Positions 1-7,769 of a stretch of DNA of 13,399 nucleotides are shown piece by piece; positions within the stretch are counted from its first letter, which is position 1, and every line of letters starts with the position of its first letter. The notes under the pieces were generated by a model. The model saw only the letters and a list, made by a program, of their open reading frames with translations. It was not told the origin of the DNA and searched no databases. The DNA is from a bacterium (lineage in GTDB: Bacteria; Spirochaetota; Spirochaetia; Treponematales; Rectinemataceae). The position numbers and the translations under genes were made by a program. The stretch spans positions 1 through 13,399 of the forward strand of contig JAKALZ010000017.1 in NCBI GenBank assembly GCA_021813065.1. The letters are read 5' to 3'.

Positions 1-681
1 CTTGCCAATCTCGCGCAGAGTAAGATTCTCGTAGTAATACAGCACAAGAACCTTCTTTTCTTTGTCGGGAAGCTCCTGGAGCGACTCGAGGATAACGCGC
101 CGAACCTCTTCTCTCTCGAGAACGACGTCGGGGTTGTCGGTGTGGAGCGATTCGATCGTATCGCCGATCGTGCCGCCTTCGGTGTCGGGGTTGATCGGCC
201 AGATCTCTTGAAGCGACAGAATCGATGACGTAGACACTTTCGCCATGATCTTGAGAAGTTCTTTACGGTCGATACCCATCTCGAGGGCAATCTCTTCGTC
301 GGTGGCGGGCCGGCCGAGCTGACTCTCGAGCTTGGCAATCGCGCGCTCAATCTGTTTGGTTTTTCGCCGTATTGAGCGTGGCACCCAATCAAGTTCGCGC
401 AGGTGATCGTAGATCGCGCCCCGGATGCGCGTCACCGCGTAGGTTTTGAATTTGACATGTTTCATGGGGTCGAATTTTTCGATAGCATCGAGCAGCCCAA
501 AGTTGCCGTACCCTACGAGATCCCGGTACTCCACCATCGAGGGGAGCGTGACTGACACCTTGCCCGCGACATACTTTACGAGCGGAGCATACCGCACGAC
601 GAGCTCATCGCGGATATGGATATCTGCTGTGCTGTGATAGAGTTCCCACAATCGATTTTCCGCATACGCTGTATACTGCAT
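1..681 (-). CDS. whiG: FliA/WhiG-family RNA polymerase sigma factor (3' end outside window)
   Basis: A sigma-70-family factor of the FliA/WhiG (sigma-28) type, which directs RNA polymerase to flagellar, motility or developmental promoters. I translated the minus strand by hand: 227 codons are open from ATG at 681 to the window edge with no stop. Region 2 covers residues about 25-105, with the core-binding stretch DLVGYGNFGLLDAIEKFDP (54-72) and the -10-recognition stretch FKTYAVTRIRGAIYDHLRE (78-96), which is typical of this family. Region 3 follows at about 110-160. Region 4 starts at about 188 and breaks off at LTLREIGK, just before the recognition helix. Family members are about 240-265 residues, so roughly 15-40 are missing. 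The start has an AAAAGGA Shine-Dalgarno nine bases upstream and lies 24 nt after the hslU stop, suggesting cotranscription. No anti-sigma gene (flgM) is in view. FliA and WhiG are not separable here. Confidence 0.93.
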   Translation of the reverse strand, partial: MQYTAYAENRLWELYHSTADIHIRDELVVRYAPLVKYVAGKVSVTLPSMVEYRDLVGYGNFGLLDAIEKFDPMKHVKFKTYAVTRIRGAIYDHLRELDWVPRSIRRKTKQIERAIAKLESQLGRPATDEEIALEMGIDRKELLKIMAKVSTSSILSLQEIWPINPDTEGGTIGDTIESLHTDNPDVVLEREEVRRVILESLQELPDKEKKVLVLYYYENLTLREIGK

Positions 682-690
682 GCTCGGCCG

Positions 691-697
691 TCCTTTT
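691..697 (-). promoter_or_regulatory. Shine-Dalgarno AAAAGGA of the sigma-factor gene
   Basis: AAAAGGA nine bases before ATG 681 in the 24-nt gap after hslU. It supports the chosen start. The gap is too short to hold a full promoter of its own, although one could lie inside hslU. Confidence 0.7.
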
Positions 698-705
698 CTA
701 GCTGC

Positions 706-2073
706 CTAGAGAATATATTTGCTCAGATCCTGCTGCTGGACATAGTCTTTGAATCGCTCGTCGACGTATGCCCGATCGATCATCGCCTTCGTTCCTGAAA
801 GGGAGTCCGCGTCGAAGGAGATATCCTCGAGCAATCTCTCCATGACCGTTTGAAGGCGACGCGCGCCAATGTTCTCGCTCTGCTTGTTTGCCGCCGCGGC
901 GATTTCGGCGATGCGATCAATCGCGTCTGAAGAAAATTCCAAAACGACTTCTTCGGTGCTTAAAAGCTGAATGTACTGCGTGACAAGGGCGTTCTTCGGC
1001 TCGGTGAGGATGCGCACGAAGTCTTCGCCACTGAGCGCTTCGAGCTCAACACGGATCGGAAAGCGGCCCTGGAGCTCAGGGATGAGATCTTGGGGTTTCG
1101 AGACATTGAATGCGCCAGCGCCGACAAAAAGAATGTGCGTGGTGTCGATCGGTCCCCACTTCGTATTGACAGTCGTACCTTCGACAATGGGCAGGAGGTC
1201 TCTCTGCACACCTTCGCGCGATACATCGATGCCAGAGGAGCCCTTGCTCTCGCGATTCGCGATCTTGTCCATTTCATCGATAAAGATGATGCCGGACTCT
1301 TGAGCTCTTGCCCGGGCTTCCTTCGTGATCTTTTCCTGGTCCACGAGACGCTCTCGCTCTTCAGCCTCGAGCAAGGGACGCGCTTCAGCCACGGATACAG
1401 ACCGCTTCTTCTTTTTTCCGCCGAAGATGTTTTGCAGCCCGCCCAGGGCGATATTCATTTCCTCAAACTGACTGCCCCCGAAGAGTTCGAGTTGAGGCCC
1501 CTGGGCTGGCACCGAGATCTCGATCTCCCGGGAATCGAGTTTGCCTTCCCTGAGAAGCGTGCGGAATTTTTCTTTTGTCTCGTTGCCTGAGCTAGGGGCA
1601 ATGACGGTCGCTTGGGATTGGCCTACAGGTTCGTCTGAATTCGTAATGCCGGGAAGGAGGAGGTCGAGGAGCCGGTCTTCAGCGCGGCGCTTGGCATCTT
1701 CGGCGACGGCCGTTTCCATCTCTTCCTTGACCATCGATATGGCTGAAGCCATGAGGTCGCGCACCATGGATTCAACATCGCGGCCGACGTAGCCGACTTC
1801 GGTGTACTTGGTCGCCTCGACTTTGATAAAGGGCGCGCCGCAGAGTTTGGCCAAGCGCCTCGCGATCTCGGTTTTTCCAACGCCGGTTGGTCCAATCATG
1901 AGGATATTCTTCGGCGCGATTTCATCGCGGACGTCTTCGGGCAGGCGTTGCCTACGCACTCTGTTCCTGAGCGCGATGGCAACCGCCCTTTTTGCTTTAT
2001 GCTGCCCAATAATGTAGCGGTCAAGCTCTTCAACGATCTTGTGAGGAGTGAGCGCGTCACGATCGAATGTCAT
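706..2073 (-). CDS. hslU: ATP-dependent protease ATPase subunit HslU (ClpY)
   Basis: AAA+ unfoldase that recognises and unfolds substrates and threads them into the HslV peptidase in the cytoplasm. The 455-residue length is normal for HslU. Walker A is GPTGVGKT (61-68), the pore loop is GYVG (94-97), and Walker B is FIDEMD (264-269). The family-specific I-domain lies between about 110 and 240. An arginine-finger region GRFPIRVEL (336-344) and sensor-2 GARR (403-406) follow. The C-terminus ends KYIL; in this family the tail docks into pockets on HslV and activates it, and the similar ending is RFIL in E. coli. The ATG overlaps the hslV stop as ATGA, with GGAGG four bases upstream, so the two subunits are translationally coupled. 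The gene is intact and its identity is not in doubt. Confidence 0.98.
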   Translation of the reverse strand: MTFDRDALTPHKIVEELDRYIIGQHKAKRAVAIALRNRVRRQRLPEDVRDEIAPKNILMIGPTGVGKTEIARRLAKLCGAPFIKVEATKYTEVGYVGRDVESMVRDLMASAISMVKEEMETAVAEDAKRRAEDRLLDLLLPGITNSDEPVGQSQATVIAPSSGNETKEKFRTLLREGKLDSREIEISVPAQGPQLELFGGSQFEEMNIALGGLQNIFGGKKKKRSVSVAEARPLLEAEERERLVDQEKITKEARARAQESGIIFIDEMDKIANRESKGSSGIDVSREGVQRDLLPIVEGTTVNTKWGPIDTTHILFVGAGAFNVSKPQDLIPELQGRFPIRVELEALSGEDFVRILTEPKNALVTQYIQLLSTEEVVLEFSSDAIDRIAEIAAAANKQSENIGARRLQTVMERLLEDISFDADSLSGTKAMIDRAYVDERFKDYVQQQDLSKYIL

Positions 2074-2675
2074 ATTTCCTCCACAATAATGCGGTCGTTG
2101 GTGAAGATGCAGATAGTCGAGGCTATCCCGAGGCTCTTGCTCGCGATTTCCTTCGCGGTGAGGTACCCTGGAAGACTCTGCATAACCTCGATACCTTGCG
2201 CTTTCGCGACTTCTTCTACGCGCCTCGAGGCATCGAGGTAGGCGATCGCCGCCGCATAGGCATAGCTGCCTCCCGAACCAATCGCGATCGCGTCCTCACT
2301 GGGTTCGACCACATCGCCCGTCCCCGAGAGGAGGAACATCTTGTTCTGATCCGCGACAAGGAGCATCGCCTCGAGCTTGCGCAGGACGCGATCGGTTCGC
2401 CAATCCTTGGCGAGTTCAACCGAGGCTCTCGTCAGATCGCCGCCATACTCTTGGACCTTCGCCTCAAAGTGCTCGAATAGCGTAAACGCGTCAGCGGTCG
2501 CCCCCGCGAATCCGCAGAGCACCTTGCCGCCATAAATCGTGCGTATCTTCCGCGCATTGCTCTTCAGCACCGTGTTGTTCATCGTGACCTGCCCATCGCC
2601 CGCCATGGCGACGTGGCCATCTTTCTTCACGGCGAGAATGGTCGTCGCGTGCATTTGCATCGTTGTCTCGCTCAT
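2070..2675 (-). CDS. hslV: ATP-dependent protease peptidase subunit HslV (ClpQ)
   Basis: Threonine peptidase of the bacterial proteasome-like HslVU complex; two hexameric rings of HslV are gated by HslU. The protein is 201 residues as written. The mature N-terminus should be the first Thr of the ATTILAVKK stretch (Thr11), the nucleophile, so residues 1-10 would be a propeptide that is removed. AGDGQVT (25-31) and the glycine-rich IGSGGSYA (132-139) are conserved HslV segments. E. coli HslV has only the initiator Met before its TT; a short propeptide resembles Bacillus ClpQ. Met6 and Met8 are possible later starts, but the ATG at 2675 overlaps the xerC stop (ATGA). An AAGGAAAGGA-type ribosome site lies inside the last xerC codons, so I keep this start. 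hslU follows with another ATGA overlap. Confidence 0.97.
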   Translation of the reverse strand: MSETTMQMHATTILAVKKDGHVAMAGDGQVTMNNTVLKSNARKIRTIYGGKVLCGFAGATADAFTLFEHFEAKVQEYGGDLTRASVELAKDWRTDRVLRKLEAMLLVADQNKMFLLSGTGDVVEPSEDAIAIGSGGSYAYAAAIAYLDASRRVEEVAKAQGIEVMQSLPGYLTAKEIASKSLGIASTICIFTNDRIIVEEI

Positions 2676-3574
2676 TTTTCCTTTCCTTTCGAGCCGTGCG
2701 GGTGCGCTTGCTCGTAGACGCGGCGCAGCCGCTCCATGTCCACGTGCGCGTACACTTGCGTCGTCGAGATGCTCGCGTGCCCGAGCATCTCCTGCACCAC
2801 GCGCATGTCCGCGCCCGCCGCGACGAGGTGCGTCGCGAAGCTGTGCCTGAATGTGTGCGGCGTAAGATGTTTCTTAAGGCCTGCCTCGAGGCGACGCCGC
2901 TCCAGAATTTTCTCAGCGCCGCGCGTGCTGAGGGGATGCCCCTTCGCGTTCACAAAGAGATTCCCATGGTCTTCCACACCGAGGCGCCGCATGAGCGCGA
3001 CGCGGTATGGCAGATAGCGCTGGATCGCGCCCACCGCGGAGTCGCAGAGGAAAACCATCCGCTCTTTCGACCCCTTCCCTTTAACGCGGATCATGGCGCC
3101 ACTGAGATTGAGGCGTGAGATCCGCGCTCCGCACAGTTCAGCGACACGGCTTCCCGTCGAGTACATCGTCTCGAAGAGCGCCCTGTCGCGGACATCCCTG
3201 AAACCATCTCCATCGATAGCATCGAGGAAGGCCTTTGTCTCATCCTCAAAGAGGAATGCGGGCAGAGGCCTGCCCATCGGAATATTCTCAACTTCACGCC
3301 CGGGATTGGCCGCGCTCGCGTGGAAGCGCACGCGGTAGCGATAAAACCCGCGCACGGCGGAGAGCGCGCGATTTACCGATGACGACGCGTGCTTCTCCAT
3401 CACGAGTGTGCCAGCGAAGGTCTGGATGTCGCTGGCGTCCGCCGCGTCGATATCCTTGCCTTCAAGGAAGAGTTCGTACTGCGCGAGATCCCGCCGGTAC
3501 ACCTCGACCGTCCGGGGAGAGAGTCCCCGCACCGCGCCGAGATAATCCAGATATTCGTCGATCCGCGCATCCAT
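2672..3574 (-). CDS. xerC: Tyrosine recombinase XerC-like
   Basis: Site-specific recombinase of the XerC/XerD family, which resolves chromosome dimers at dif during division. It is 300 residues, the usual Xer length. An N-terminal core-binding domain (about 1-90) with the typical [13 protein letters not shown] helix precedes the catalytic domain. All catalytic residues are visible: Arg143 in GSRVAEL, Lys167 in KGKGSKER, His240 and Arg243 in LTPHTFRHS, His266 in LGHAS, and the nucleophile Tyr275 in TQVYAHV. The C-terminus YEQAHPHG resembles XerC tails. The gene starts 3 nt after the topA stop, with GGAGG inside the topA end, and overlaps hslV by 4 nt. Position between topA and hslV matches xerC (codV) in Firmicutes and the recombinase gene in Treponema, which supports XerC. 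The XerC/XerD split is an inference from position and the tail. Confidence 0.88.
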   Translation of the reverse strand: MDARIDEYLDYLGAVRGLSPRTVEVYRRDLAQYELFLEGKDIDAADASDIQTFAGTLVMEKHASSSVNRALSAVRGFYRYRVRFHASAANPGREVENIPMGRPLPAFLFEDETKAFLDAIDGDGFRDVRDRALFETMYSTGSRVAELCGARISRLNLSGAMIRVKGKGSKERMVFLCDSAVGAIQRYLPYRVALMRRLGVEDHGNLFVNAKGHPLSTRGAEKILERRRLEAGLKKHLTPHTFRHSFATHLVAAGADMRVVQEMLGHASISTTQVYAHVDMERLRRVYEQAHPHGSKGKEK

Positions 3575-3577
3575 GGT

Positions 3578-5809
3578 TCAATTTCCTCCCGGGCTTTCGT
3601 CTTTATCGGTCGAGTGCAGATAGTCACAGTCCGGGTTGATGCACACTTTGTGCGAGCCCGTCTTCTTGTCGTACTTCTCAACGAGGAACCAGCCGCACTT
3701 CGGACAGGTCGCGTTCGTCGGTTTGTAGAGGGTCATGAAGTCACACTCGGGATAGTTCGAACAGCCGTAGAATTTCTTGCGCTTCCCCTTCGTCGAGACG
3801 CGCGGGACAATGTCGCCGCCGCACTTCGGGCACTTCGCCAGCGGCACCGATTTAGTAAAAGTACACTCGGGGAAGCCCGTGCAGGAGAGGAAGTACCCGA
3901 ATCGGCCCAGTTTCTTCACAAGGGGGCGACCGCACTTCGGGCATCGCTCCTGTGTCGATTCGTCGAGCGCGCCGTGCATGTCCTCAAGCTCGTGCATGAC
4001 ATCTTCGACCTTGTCGCGCAGCGGCACATAGAATTTCTTCATCTCGCCGACCCAGTCGCCGCGCTGCTCTTCAACTCTGTCGAGCATCGACTCCATCCGT
4101 GCCGTAAAGCTTGTGTTGATCACCTCGGGGAAATTCTTCGAGAGGATTTCGTTGATGATCTTGCCGAGAGGGGTTGGAACGAGCTGGCGCTTATCGCGGA
4201 GCGCGTAGTAGCGCTCCATAAGAGTCTCGATCGTGGGGGCGTACGTCGATGGTCTACCGATGCCAAGCTCTTCGAGCGCACGGACAATCGACGCGTCGGT
4301 ATAGCGCGAAGGACCCTGTGTAAAGTGCTGCGTTCCGTCAATCTTGTCGACGACGAGCGCCTCGCCTTTCTCGAAGGTGAATTTATGGCTCGTGCGCTCC
4401 TCTTTCGAAGCGCCGAGGCGGATCACTTTGTAGAAGCCTTCCTCGAGGAAGCTCGAGGCTGAGGTTCTGAAAAGTCCCTCGCCTATGGCGATATCCGCGG
4501 TGAAGGTCCTGATGACCGCTGGCTTCATCTGCGAGGCTATGAAGCGCTCCCAGATGAGCGAGTACAGCTTGAGGTGATCGCCCTTCAAGTAGCGCGCCGC
4601 CTCGTCCGGCGTGATATCGACGCTCGTGGGGCGAATGGCCTCGTGGGCATCCTGGGCGGCGTTGCTGACCGAGTAGCGCACCGGAGCATCGGGCGTCTGT
4701 GCGGGAAAATTCTTCGCGAGCCACTCGTGCGCTTCACCGAGCGCCGTGTCCGAGATGCGCGTCGAATCGGTTCTCATGTAGGTGATGAGGCCGAGGCGCT
4801 GGTGTCCCAAATCGACGCCCTCGTAGAGCTGCTGCGCCACTTTCATTGTCTTGGTGCTTGTGAATCCCAGGCGATTTGCGGCGGCCTGCTGGAGTTTTGA
4901 GGTGGTAAAGGGTGGTTTTGGCTTAACCGACCTGTCAGAGTACTGAATGTCCGTGACTGACGCGGACGCACCAGAGAGCGCTTCGATAATGCTCTTCGCC
5001 TCGGTTTCGCTCTTGATGGCGGGCTTTTCACCCTTGAAGAGCGAGAGTTCCGCGCGCACCGCGTGCTGGCGCGCCTTGAGCTGGGCTTCGATCGTCCAGT
5101 ATTCCTCGGGAATGAAGGATTCGACTTCCTTCTCTCGATCGCAAATGAGCTTGAGAGCCACCGATTGCACGCGCCCCGCTGAAAGCCCTGATTTCACTTT
5201 CTTCCAGAGAAGCGGCGAGAGCGTGTAGCCGACGAGTCTGTCGATGACTCGACGCGCTTTCTGCGCCTCGACAAGGCTCATGTTGATTTCGCGCGGGTGC
5301 GACATCGCCTCCTGAACCGCGGGTTTGGTAATCTCATTGAAGGTAACGCGGCTGATCGGTGCGTCTTTGATCTTTTCTTTGAGGTAGCGGCCGATCTGGT
5401 AGGCGATAGCCTCTCCTTCGCGGTCAGGGTCCGCCGCGAGCACCACCGCGTTCGAGCGCTTCGCTTCATCGGTGAGCTCTCTGAGTTTATCGGCCTTGCC
5501 GCGCACCGTGATGTATTCGGGCTCAAAGTCGTGATCAACGTCGACAGCCATTCTCGATTTGGGCAGATCGATCACCTGACCATTCGACGCGAGCACTCTG
5601 AAGTGAGCGCCAAGATATTTCTCTATCGTGCGGGCTTTCGCGGGAGACTCGACGATAACGAGAGTTTTTGCTTTTGCCGTGCCGACAGCCGCCTTCGCGG
5701 CCGGTCTTGCGGCAGGCTTCGATTTTGCGCTCGCCTTCGCGGCTGGTTTTGCCGCCGCCGATACTTTGGCGCGCGAGGCCGCGGTTATATTCTTTTTTGT
5801 TTCTGCCAT
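3578..5809 (-). CDS. topA: DNA topoisomerase I (type IA) with Ala/Lys-rich N-terminal tail
   Basis: Relaxes negative supercoils by cutting one DNA strand through a 5'-phosphotyrosine. It has 743 residues. The TOPRIM domain begins near residue 48, with Glu54 in VESPAKA and the metal-binding cluster Asp127/Asp129/Glu131 in DPDREGEA. Conserved LVGYTLSPLLW (192-202) and SAGRVQS (210-216) segments follow. The nucleophile is Tyr344 in LITYMRTDS. Three C-terminal four-cysteine zinc ribbons are complete: C623/C626/C643/C649, C660/C663/C683/C689 and C702/C705/C723/C728. The odd part is residues 1-49, which contain 19 Ala, 10 Lys and 2 Arg and resemble histone-H1-like tails; E. coli TopA has no such segment. 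The ATG directly follows the dprA stop (TAAATG) with AGGAG just upstream, and the next Met (87) would remove part of TOPRIM, so the tail is probably translated. Confidence 0.98.
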   Translation of the reverse strand: MAETKKNITAASRAKVSAAAKPAAKASAKSKPAARPAAKAAVGTAKAKTLVIVESPAKARTIEKYLGAHFRVLASNGQVIDLPKSRMAVDVDHDFEPEYITVRGKADKLRELTDEAKRSNAVVLAADPDREGEAIAYQIGRYLKEKIKDAPISRVTFNEITKPAVQEAMSHPREINMSLVEAQKARRVIDRLVGYTLSPLLWKKVKSGLSAGRVQSVALKLICDREKEVESFIPEEYWTIEAQLKARQHAVRAELSLFKGEKPAIKSETEAKSIIEALSGASASVTDIQYSDRSVKPKPPFTTSKLQQAAANRLGFTSTKTMKVAQQLYEGVDLGHQRLGLITYMRTDSTRISDTALGEAHEWLAKNFPAQTPDAPVRYSVSNAAQDAHEAIRPTSVDITPDEAARYLKGDHLKLYSLIWERFIASQMKPAVIRTFTADIAIGEGLFRTSASSFLEEGFYKVIRLGASKEERTSHKFTFEKGEALVVDKIDGTQHFTQGPSRYTDASIVRALEELGIGRPSTYAPTIETLMERYYALRDKRQLVPTPLGKIINEILSKNFPEVINTSFTARMESMLDRVEEQRGDWVGEMKKFYVPLRDKVEDVMHELEDMHGALDESTQERCPKCGRPLVKKLGRFGYFLSCTGFPECTFTKSVPLAKCPKCGGDIVPRVSTKGKRKKFYGCSNYPECDFMTLYKPTNATCPKCGWFLVEKYDKKTGSHKVCINPDCDYLHSTDKDESPGGN

Positions 5810-6886
5810 TTAGGACTCCTTGCTTCGCGGTTGGCCGCGCCGCTCGATTTCAATACCCCAATCCCAGACACCCCGTCCACCCAAGAGCGCGAGCATGTCT
5901 TCCGCGCCTCGGACCGCGCATGCCCCTTCTCGAGCGAGGGCATCGGCGCCCGCGTTCCGAGAAGAGCCCACACACTCCGCCGCAACCGCGACGTCGCGTC
6001 CCTCGCTGAGCGCAAAATCCGAAGTGATCAGCGCGCCAGACTTCGCGGGCGCCTCCACAACTACGGTGAGTCTCGATATTCCGGCAAGGATTCTATTCCT
6101 TTCGGGAAAACGATATCGGTCAAGGCTAACGCCAGGAGGATATTCCGTAGCTAAACAGCCGCCGCGTTCTATGATCGAAGCGGCGAGCGAAAGGTTCGAG
6201 GGCGGATACACTCGGTCGGGTCCGCAAGGAAGCACCGCGACAGTGCCAGAATCGCAGCCCTGAAGCGCGCCTCGGTGAGCTGCCGCGTCGATTCCGCGCG
6301 CGAGGCCGGAAACCACACAGATTCCCGCATCGGACACTGACTTCGCCAGGCGCTCCGCGGCTCGCACACCGCTCCACGTGGGCGCTCTCGTCCCCACCAT
6401 CGTCACCATCGGCCTCTGGAGGACACTCGCCGCTCCGCGTACAAAAAGGCCAAAAGGCGCTCTGTGGATTTCTCGCAGCAGCGAAGGGTATTCGCGGTCA
6501 CCTACGCTTACATAACGTACGCCTCGCTGAGCCAGAAATTCGGCATCGCGTTCGGCATACTCCCACACTTTCGCTATGTCGAGCGATTGAGTTCGGATTG
6601 AACGGTATAAAAAGCGTTCAATTTCGGCAAGCCCTATTGAGAGAAAATCTTTTTTTTGTGAGATTTGTTCGAGGAGAAGAAGTCGCTCTTGCCAGGTCAG
6701 GAAATGCAGGCGGTGCATCGCGAGCTTGAGCGGGAGTTCAACGTTCTCAAGCGAAGGCAGGCGGTCGATCGCGCGATCCAGTTCACGCTGGAACAGCGGC
6801 GCGCAGACCTTTGAACGCCTCGAATGTGACATACTCGAGTGTCCTCCGCGAGAATATACGCTCCTGTCCGCCAACGCCGCTTTCAT
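5810..6886 (-). CDS. dprA: DNA-processing protein DprA (Smf)
   Basis: DprA binds incoming single-stranded DNA and loads RecA during natural transformation; it is also widespread in bacteria not known to be competent. From ATG 6886 the protein is 358 residues. The Rossmann-like DNA-binding core is clear: VGTRAPTWSG (164-173), SGLARGIDAAAH (193-204), FPERNRILAG (260-269) and KSGALITSDFALSEGRDV (282-299). Residues about 50-110 are probably a degenerate helix-hairpin-helix/SAM region. After the core only about 50 residues remain, with no recognisable winged-helix DML1 domain. The open frame extends to 7018, but that would overlap xerD. ATG 6886, 4 nt after the xerD stop with GAGGAAG upstream, is preferred; ATG 6832 also has a good ribosome site. 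topA follows with no gap. An A8 run lies at 6650-6657. Confidence 0.95.
   Translation of the reverse strand: MKAALADRSVYSRGGHSSMSHSRRSKVCAPLFQRELDRAIDRLPSLENVELPLKLAMHRLHFLTWQERLLLLEQISQKKDFLSIGLAEIERFLYRSIRTQSLDIAKVWEYAERDAEFLAQRGVRYVSVGDREYPSLLREIHRAPFGLFVRGAASVLQRPMVTMVGTRAPTWSGVRAAERLAKSVSDAGICVVSGLARGIDAAAHRGALQGCDSGTVAVLPCGPDRVYPPSNLSLAASIIERGGCLATEYPPGVSLDRYRFPERNRILAGISRLTVVVEAPAKSGALITSDFALSEGRDVAVAAECVGSSRNAGADALAREGACAVRGAEDMLALLGGRGVWDWGIEIERRGQPRSKES
6650..6657 (-). repeat. A8 homopolymer (mRNA sense) inside dprA
   Basis: A run of eight T on the plus strand reads as codons CAA AAA AAA in dprA, about residues 76-78 from ATG 6886. It is the longest homopolymer I noticed. Such runs can cause replication or transcriptional slippage; no functional evidence is visible here. 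Confidence 0.5.
6843..6847 (-). promoter_or_regulatory. Alternative Shine-Dalgarno GGAGG for a shorter DprA
   Basis: GGAGG ten bases before ATG 6832. If used, DprA would lose 18 poorly conserved N-terminal residues and the spacer after xerD would be 58 nt. It could also give a second, shorter isoform. Confidence 0.4.
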
Positions 6887-6890
6887 TTTT

Positions 6891-7769
6891 TCACTTCCTC
6901 GGAAAATATTCGCGGTGATACGCGCCGAGCGACGCCTCATCGATGTGCGTGTAAATCTGCGTTGTGGCGATGTCGCTATGCCCAAGCAGTTCTTGCACGG
7001 TGCGGAGGTCGGCTCCACCCGCGAGGAGATGCGTCGCGAAAGAGTGCCTGAAGGTGTGCACCTTCGCCTTAACGCCCGATTTCACCCGTATTTGGCTGAA
7101 GCGCTTCCAAATTCCCTTTCGGGAGATGCCTTTCCCCTCCTGATTCAAGAATACGTATTCAGATTTTCCGTGCTTTTCGAGAAGAGGCCGAGATTCCGAG
7201 AGGTATCTCGTGATCCAGTAGAAAGCTTCTGTTCCAAACGGCACGAGCCGCTCTTTGCGACGCTTGCCGAGCACACGGAGGAGCCGCTCTTCCAGGTAAA
7301 GCTGTTGGAAGGTGAGATTGGCTGCCTCCGAGATTCGCAGGCCACAGGAGTAGATGAGTTCAAAGAGCGCTCGGTCCCTGAGACCGTTGGGAGTGCTTAT
7401 GTCGATGGAGTCGAGGACATGTTCCACCGAATCGCGGTCGAGCACATCGGGGAGATTTCGATCTTGTTGCGGTGTTCGAATCTGAATCGATGGATCGTCT
7501 GTCCGCAACTTTTCATTGAGACAGAAATGGTAGAAAGCGTGCAGGCTCGCCACGATGCGCGCCATTGTGGTGCGCTGCAGGCCTGCCTGCGATCGACCGA
7601 CGAGATAGGCCAACAGATCCTCTCCCGTCGCGTCGAGCGGCGTTTTCCCCTGACTTTCGAGGAAATGCTCAAGCATTTCCATCTCGCGCACATAGACGTC
7701 GGCGGTGAGCACGGATCGTCTACGCGTCGAGAGGAGGTATGCCTGATATCGCCGCAGGAGGATGGTCAC
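6891..7769 (-). CDS. xerD: Tyrosine recombinase XerD-like
   Basis: Second Xer-family recombinase in the window and the probable partner of the XerC-like protein in dif recombination. It is 292 residues with a complete N-terminal core-binding domain. The catalytic residues are Arg145 (GLRISEA), Lys169 (LGKRRKER), His238 and Arg241 (VHTFRHS), His264 (LGHSD) and Tyr273 (TQIYTHI). The KERLVPFG and AFYWITRYL segments resemble XerD more than XerC. The beta-hairpin loop reads GKRRKER where GKGxKER is usual, but the catalytic Lys is kept. The start is GTG at 7769, overlapping the ftsZ stop as GTGA; a later ATG (residue 30) would break the N-terminal domain. The ribosome site GGGGG/GAGG lies in the last ftsZ codons, so translation is probably coupled to ftsZ. 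A phage-type integrase is possible but less likely in this context. Confidence 0.86.
   Translation of the reverse strand: MTILLRRYQAYLLSTRRRSVLTADVYVREMEMLEHFLESQGKTPLDATGEDLLAYLVGRSQAGLQRTTMARIVASLHAFYHFCLNEKLRTDDPSIQIRTPQQDRNLPDVLDRDSVEHVLDSIDISTPNGLRDRALFELIYSCGLRISEAANLTFQQLYLEERLLRVLGKRRKERLVPFGTEAFYWITRYLSESRPLLEKHGKSEYVFLNQEGKGISRKGIWKRFSQIRVKSGVKAKVHTFRHSFATHLLAGGADLRTVQELLGHSDIATTQIYTHIDEASLGAYHREYFPRK
6894..6900 (-). promoter_or_regulatory. Shine-Dalgarno GAGGAAG for the preferred dprA start
   Basis: GAGGAAG seven bases before ATG 6886, overlapping the xerD 3' end. It competes with the GGAGG at 6843-6847, which would serve ATG 6832 at a 10-base spacing. Both are plausible; 6886 is preferred because it leaves only 4 nt after xerD. 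Confidence 0.55.

Noticed and set aside
679..708. hslU and the sigma gene are in the same reading frame, separated only by a TAG stop and eight codons, so readthrough would fuse them
   Set aside because: A shared frame occurs by chance one time in three, the sigma gene has its own Shine-Dalgarno and ATG, and a fusion would block the HslU C-terminal tail that docks into HslV.
3389..4462. Open reading frame of 357 codons on the plus strand, antisense to xerC and topA
   Set aside because: Composition is typical of a shadow frame (high Arg, His, Leu), there are no recognisable motifs, and it is entirely explained by the intact xerC and topA genes on the other strand.
5297..6154. Open reading frame of 285 codons on the plus strand over the topA/dprA junction
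   Set aside because: It is a shadow of the Ala/Lys-rich topA start and the dprA end, full of Arg and Cys runs from reading repeats in the wrong frame, with no domain signal.
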